This document shows, one piece after another, positions 59,531 to 64,000 of a stretch of DNA of 64,000 nt; the first letter of the stretch is position 1; each line of letters begins with the position of its first letter. The notes beneath the pieces were generated by a model. The model was not told where the DNA came from. It searched no databases and saw only the letters and a program-made list of their open reading frames with translations. This stretch comes from Steromphala cineraria (Eukaryota > Mollusca > Gastropoda > Trochida > Trochidae), in NCBI GenBank assembly GCA_916613615.1, contig OU744725.1, positions 66,100,575 through 66,164,574 of the forward strand, written 5' to 3'. A program made the translations under genes and the position numbers.

Positions 59531-60807
59531 TAGAGAATACTACACGAGGTCTCATTAGATACGAATTATACGAAACGAGTGTCCTTCCGGCGGTATCTGG
59601 CCAAGCGAAAGCGAGGTCAGATACCATAGGAAGGTCACGAGTTTCGTATAATTCGTATCTAATGAGACCAAGTGTGGTATTTTATTTATTACACACGTTT
59701 AGAATAGACACATTTGTTAATAATCATCATTTTCGTGTACGGCATCAAGAAAACAATTCCGAAAACCCGAAACCGGTTTCAATAACCGAATGCGTAATAA
59801 TCGACGTTCGTGATGTGACCAGACTATTTCCTCAGTCGCTCATTTAAACCTGCGAAGATAGAAAATAGTTTCGAGTTTGGATTAAATCAACCAAAATTAG
59901 AAATGTCAAAAAGATCCAATTCATCGATGATGAGTTTTAATTAACGATTAATTAATGATTGATACAGAAAGTGTAGAATGTAAACATTCAGAGTCAGAGT
60001 CGAATCTGTCAACGCTCTCCTCTCAGTCGGTTCGCCATGTTCAAGCGTCAAGGCTGACGTGTGTCGGTGTGGCTGGGCTAGCGGATCATACATTGGCTCT
60101 GTTGAAAACCGATTACTTACCAACGGGTAATGTGATGGAAGATCTTTAATTTGAAACAAAAACCATTTCGAACTTGTCTAGGTACTTCAAATGAAACGAT
60201 AGAATCGATATGGATGATAATGAAAACAACGACATGATCGGAGAGTGACGGGGGCCCGACATGTCAACGGGAAGGGCAAGGTCATCGCCTTGTGTAGCTA
60301 AAGCGTGTTTAGGGATTCTCAACTTTTCTGTGATGTGTTCCTGACTCCCTGACTGCATTGTTTATTCTCAGTGCGTGTCACATTTGATAGCATTTGATCT
60401 ACCCACATGCTATCACTGACAAACCGTGCATGATGCGATGGCCGGATGTTCAATTTACCGTTGACGTTGTAATGTAAGTAAAACTATTATTAATGCATTC
60501 GCTGATCTATTTGTTTTCATAAAATCGATTTTGCACATTGACCAAATAGTATGTTTTCTAAGTATCTGTCTACGTATCAACGTTTTACAAGTATAAAAAG
60601 CCGTAAACTTGAAGAAATGACATGTTTGTTATTGATTCGAAAAAAGTTCCGTTTTAGTTGACCCTAAATGAGAGGTCATTGGTTAACCAATCAAATCTTT
60701 GGAATGCGAGGTCATGTTGTTACGACACAGGTCAACGCAATACGACACACGTGTGTCGTACGAGATTAGTATGCCATCACTTGTACGTTACCTACGTGTG
60801 TAATAAA
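59531..60807. mobile_element. ~1.28-kb insertion private to copy 3, with large hairpin
   Basis: Copies 1 and 2 have the uninterrupted AATATATTTC site. The insert starts with a hairpin (59536-59681); next to it TTTATTACACACGT (59685-59698) is inverted at the right end as ACGTGTGTAATAAA. No transposase is recognised. Confidence 0.7.
59536..59681. repeat. 146-bp hairpin
   Basis: GGTCTCATTAGATACGAATT continues to ACGAAAC and is repeated inverted as GTTTCGT then AATTCGTATCTAATGAGACC. The loop carries AAGCGAAAGCGAGG. Confidence 0.85.
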
Positions 60808-61047
60808 TTTCAATATTAACTGCCTCAAAATGTTTTTAATATCTTATACATATGTTACAACTGAACATGATTCCTAATATTTGACATTTACAAGACAAAG
60901 TCATGAAGTAACCATTATGTATAATTCAACAAAACAACAGAGGAAATCTTATCAGTTATCAGTAGTAAGAAATAAGCCAAGTTCATTTTATACAAAGATT
61001 CACCTTAAACAACAAGACAGCAATTCCATGACAGTTCTTAAACTCTC

Positions 61048-61053
61048 TTTATT
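61048..61053 (-). terminator. poly(A) signal of PAN-like copy 3
   Basis: AATAAA on the minus strand about 160 nt after the stop. Confidence 0.6.
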
Positions 61054-61210
61054 TACTGTAAAGTTCTACAGATAAAATTAAGTGTCAGAACAGAAAACTG
61101 TATGACAACAAAGAAGCCAAGTTACATAGAGATAGGAGTAACGCAATGTTGGTTTTACTTTCCCAGGTTTTCCTTACAGCAGCACAAAAGTTGCTCACTA
61201 TCGTTTCAAT

Positions 61211-63639
61211 TCATCCACATCTAGCATGAATTTTATAAATGTTAATGTCACAAATTTGAACATTTCTTGGGTCATCTGTGGGAACCATCACAATTGTATT
61301 CTTTACAGTGTCCACACAGTGCAGTCTGTTTCTCGAATGATTAAACACCATCAGCAGTCGTCCATCTTTATTTATTCTTTTTATATCATAAATCGTCGCA
61401 CCGTGATCGGTGAGGATCAAAATGCCTCTACCATACAATAATTGAATTGCCTGTGTGCCATCAACATCTATATCATGACGAACATTCGTGCATGTTAAAT
61501 AGATTTGTTCAGACCTTTTAAACTGTTTTAAGACGCGTTGATGCAAGATGAAAACATTCATATCTGAATCAAGGGTCAGACCATTTGCATGTGAGCTGCA
61601 AGACGTAAAGTAAAAAATATGAAGATAACAAAGTTCTTGAAGGCATTAGACATCAATTTAAAATTTCAACTCAATTTACAAACATACATTTTCAATAAAA
61701 TGGAAGCTGCTTTAAGTGAACTGCAATATGACTTCCTGAATTTCTTTCAAATTATGATTTTCGTTCAAATTCCACCATTCTAGCATTAAAAGAGATACAA
61801 TGTTCTCTACAAATGTCGCCATATCATTGTAAGACTTAAAGATATTCATATTATCGTTATTTTTCTAATGCTTGATGACACCATTACTTACCCGGAGTTA
61901 GAGACCCCGCAACTTAACAACTTTGTTCTTGATTTCATGTTTCTATACCCAGGAATATTGTAAGTATTCGGCTCTGGATAATATTTGAGACAAAGCTTCA
62001 GAGTGTTCTTGGTCCCCTTCTTTCTATCAAGAAGGTAATACAAGCAGAAACTGTGAATGTTGTGAAGACAAGGAGCAGTTGACATTCCTCTCACTATATT
62101 ATCATCTTCCAATTTCCTTCCACGATAATTCTTAGCCTTGATTTTTTGTACTTCAAAAGATCCTTGGCTTTGCTTTTGAATCATAAGCAGTTTATTTGGG
62201 GCGCATGCGTAATAGGTTGAGTTGAAGTCAAGACTTGCCACCACGAACTGTGGTGTGTGGACCTCTGTCTTCTTCGTCGTCTGTTGCTTCTGTTTCTTTG
62301 TGGCTGCTTTGAATCCTGATAACATCAATACTAATTTTAATAATCTTGATTAACAGCAAATTATGTTTTCTAATTGTTTCAATGATGAAATTCTTTCCAA
62401 CTTTAAAAGGGCAGTATCAAATTTTTTGAAAATAAATATGTTCAAATTGTTACTGATATTTGTATGTTAATGCTAAATAGTTCATTTTGATAGTGTCAAA
62501 AATGTCATTACACAAACCAATCAACCATAGTCAGGGGACAAATTATAAAGATTCACATAGTCCATTAACTGCCATTTTTGTGTGAACTCCTTTAAGACAT
62601 TTGGGTATGAAAAAATAATCGCATGGCTGAACTTTACATTATGAATTTGATTTATTACTTCTTTATTCAGGTTAAACAAATGGTCCTTTCATCAGAACCA
62701 CTTATTTTCATTTCCTGACAACACCTGATATTCCCCATAAGAACGTGTCACTGTCCCTTTAAACTATATGTAATGGTTTGTTAGTTACATGAATGAAAAG
62801 TTCATAGTATACCATATGGATTTATAGTCATCACATTTATTTTGAGGATTAGCACTACTGAGAGAGAGCGAGAGAGACTCTATTTCAATGTCTAGATTTA
62901 ACATTATGGTAAAACTCAATAATTTTTTATTTACCTTTGGTCACACAGACCTTTCTGTTTTCTCTGCTGACAATCAAGATAGTCGAGAAAGGAGAATTGT
63001 TGTTGCAATTGAGTGTGTTACCTTTTGTTATCTATAAACAAAAACTACGTTAAATTTCGTTGTTTATCTCAGTTGTTTTTTTCTCATCAAACAAATTCCA
63101 TCAATTTAACATTCGAATGTAAATAAAGCAAGTCTGATGTATGTAGATTGATCATTTAGCTATGGAGCTCTTCAGAGGCATTTTAGAAGTTGCAGTGGTG
63201 ATTGTGAATAAACATACATGTATTGATATAAGAATCTTAATCAAAAACTCTTCAGTCGTTCTCAAGCAGAGGTCATTGATCTAAGAACTCAACAGTATGT
63301 TAAAAAACAAAATACTACTTCAGTTGTTGCCTGATAAGAATTAATAATCAGATGTTACCCAGTAAACAAGAAATGTTTTACCTTTGCTAATGTATTCGTA
63401 GATTTGATCTCGTAGGAAAGAAGTTCGCACTTGAGTTCATGTCTGTAGTACTTGATTGACTTGCATCCGCCAATTCTCAAACATCTTTCTTTACATATCA
63501 GAAGTCCAACATTCCTCATGGTCTCATACGTCATACTTCCCTGCATGACTATAACCTTCCTGCCATCGTCTGAGGATCTCACTGCAGCAAGAACTGTCAG
63601 TGCAGTAAGGAACAGTAGAGGCAATAATGAAATAATCAT
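61211..63639 (-). CDS. PAN/apple-like secreted protein, copy 3, four exons
   Basis: Exons 63639-63382, 62966-62951 (microexon), 62315-61892 and 61595-61211 join in frame to 360 aa. The start M-I-I-S runs directly into LLPLLFLTALTVLAAV, a clean signal peptide (about residues 1-20). Copies 1 and 2 have ~60 nt more between these two parts. The PAN-like Cys set is ICKERCLRIGGCKSIKYY and C-E-L. Then come TPQFVVASLDFNSTYYACAP, CLYYLLDRKKG and a last exon with NGLTLDSDMNVFILHQRVL and ILTDHGATIYDIKRINKDGR, ending H-A-R-C-G. Donors GTAAAA, GTCTGT and GTAAGT. It is the best-preserved member. Likely secreted; binding partner unknown. Confidence 0.75.
62407..62758. mobile_element. MITE family 1 copy in a PAN-like copy 3 intron
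   Basis: TTAA at 62403-62406 and 62759-62762. Same position, orientation and sequence as the copy at 50530, so it was inherited with the duplication. Confidence 0.8.
62951..62966 (-). CDS. putative 16-nt microexon of PAN-like copy 3
   Basis: CAGAGAAAACAGAAAG after TTGTCAG and before GTCTGT. Same phase-bridging role as in copy 2. Confidence 0.4.
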
Positions 63640-64000
63640 GTGGTCAGTTGGAAACTCTTTGGGATAATAACCCTCTTATTGGTTCCAAAGAAACGATAAT
63701 GAAGTCATATCTTTTCTGTGATCTCTGTGATCCTCAATAATGAAAACTATTGACAGAATAAAGGATCGTGTTAACTACTAGTGTCATTCTCTTTTTTGAC
63801 AAAATGAAAAAATGATAACAACATGATAAAACAAGAATCAAATGATTAAAAACTGATTTATATTTATGATATTTACATGATTTATCAATATTAATTACAT
63901 GATTAATTAATTATAAGTTAAATTTTACATGAAACAAAAGATATATACATATGTATGTAAAGGTTGTTGTCATAAATAAGCACTTACGTAAGTTATTACA

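Larger units (their letters stand above)
58975..64000 (-). repeat. segmental duplication, copy 3, runs off the window
   Basis: Direct repeat of copy 2, about 11.9 kb apart in the gene region. Duplicated sequence is 58975-59530 and 60808-64000; a private insertion lies between. Confidence 0.85.

Overview
This is an AT-rich, intron-containing animal nuclear DNA window. It suggests a mollusc, probably bivalve-like. The reasons are GT-AG introns with polypyrimidine tracts, two POMK-like genes, a Penelope-like element with a GIY-YIG domain, Tx1/L1-type and I/Jockey-type LINEs, a Tc1 transposon, many MITEs and ~169-bp satellite arrays. The assignment is inference. There are no bacterial, CRISPR or operon features.

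Layout. 1-4242 (+): the 3' end of a gene built from tandemly duplicated, phase-1 symmetric exons. Each encodes an Asp-rich peptide between dibasic KR/RR sites; the last exon and stop are at 4193-4242. 4.2-16.5 kb: gene-poor DNA with several MITEs, a minus-strand POMK pseudogene scrap (about 7.35-7.70 kb) and a 169-bp satellite array (10.7-12.3 kb). 17.2-29.5 kb (+): two tandem three-exon genes for protein O-mannose kinase (POMK)-like type II membrane proteins, predicted at 342 and 349 aa. The second has large introns that hold a LINE tail, a tRNA-like sequence and a TIR element.

31.2-64 kb: three copies of one segmental duplication. Each carries a small secreted-protein gene with a Cys-rich PAN/apple-like N-terminus, a basic linker and an unrecognised C-terminal half. 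Copy 1 (+, 31.2-37.9 kb) is a pseudogene. Copies 2 (-, 49.4-51.8 kb) and 3 (-, 61.2-63.6 kb) are open, at 379 and 360 aa if a 16-nt microexon is accepted. Copies 1 and 2 form a large inverted duplication around a 2-kb hairpin-rich centre. Copy 2 is split by a Penelope-like insertion (13-bp target duplication) and by a ~5-kb insertion holding two head-to-head LINE relics. Copy 1 is split by a Tx1 LINE tail that itself contains a Tc1 element. Copy 3 has a private ~1.28-kb insertion.

The genes do not form an evident pathway. POMK phosphorylates O-mannose glycans in the ER. The Asp-rich precursor and the PAN-like proteins look secreted, and all three families expand by local duplication. Several transposon insertions can be dated or proved by comparing filled and empty sites inside the window's own duplicated sequences.
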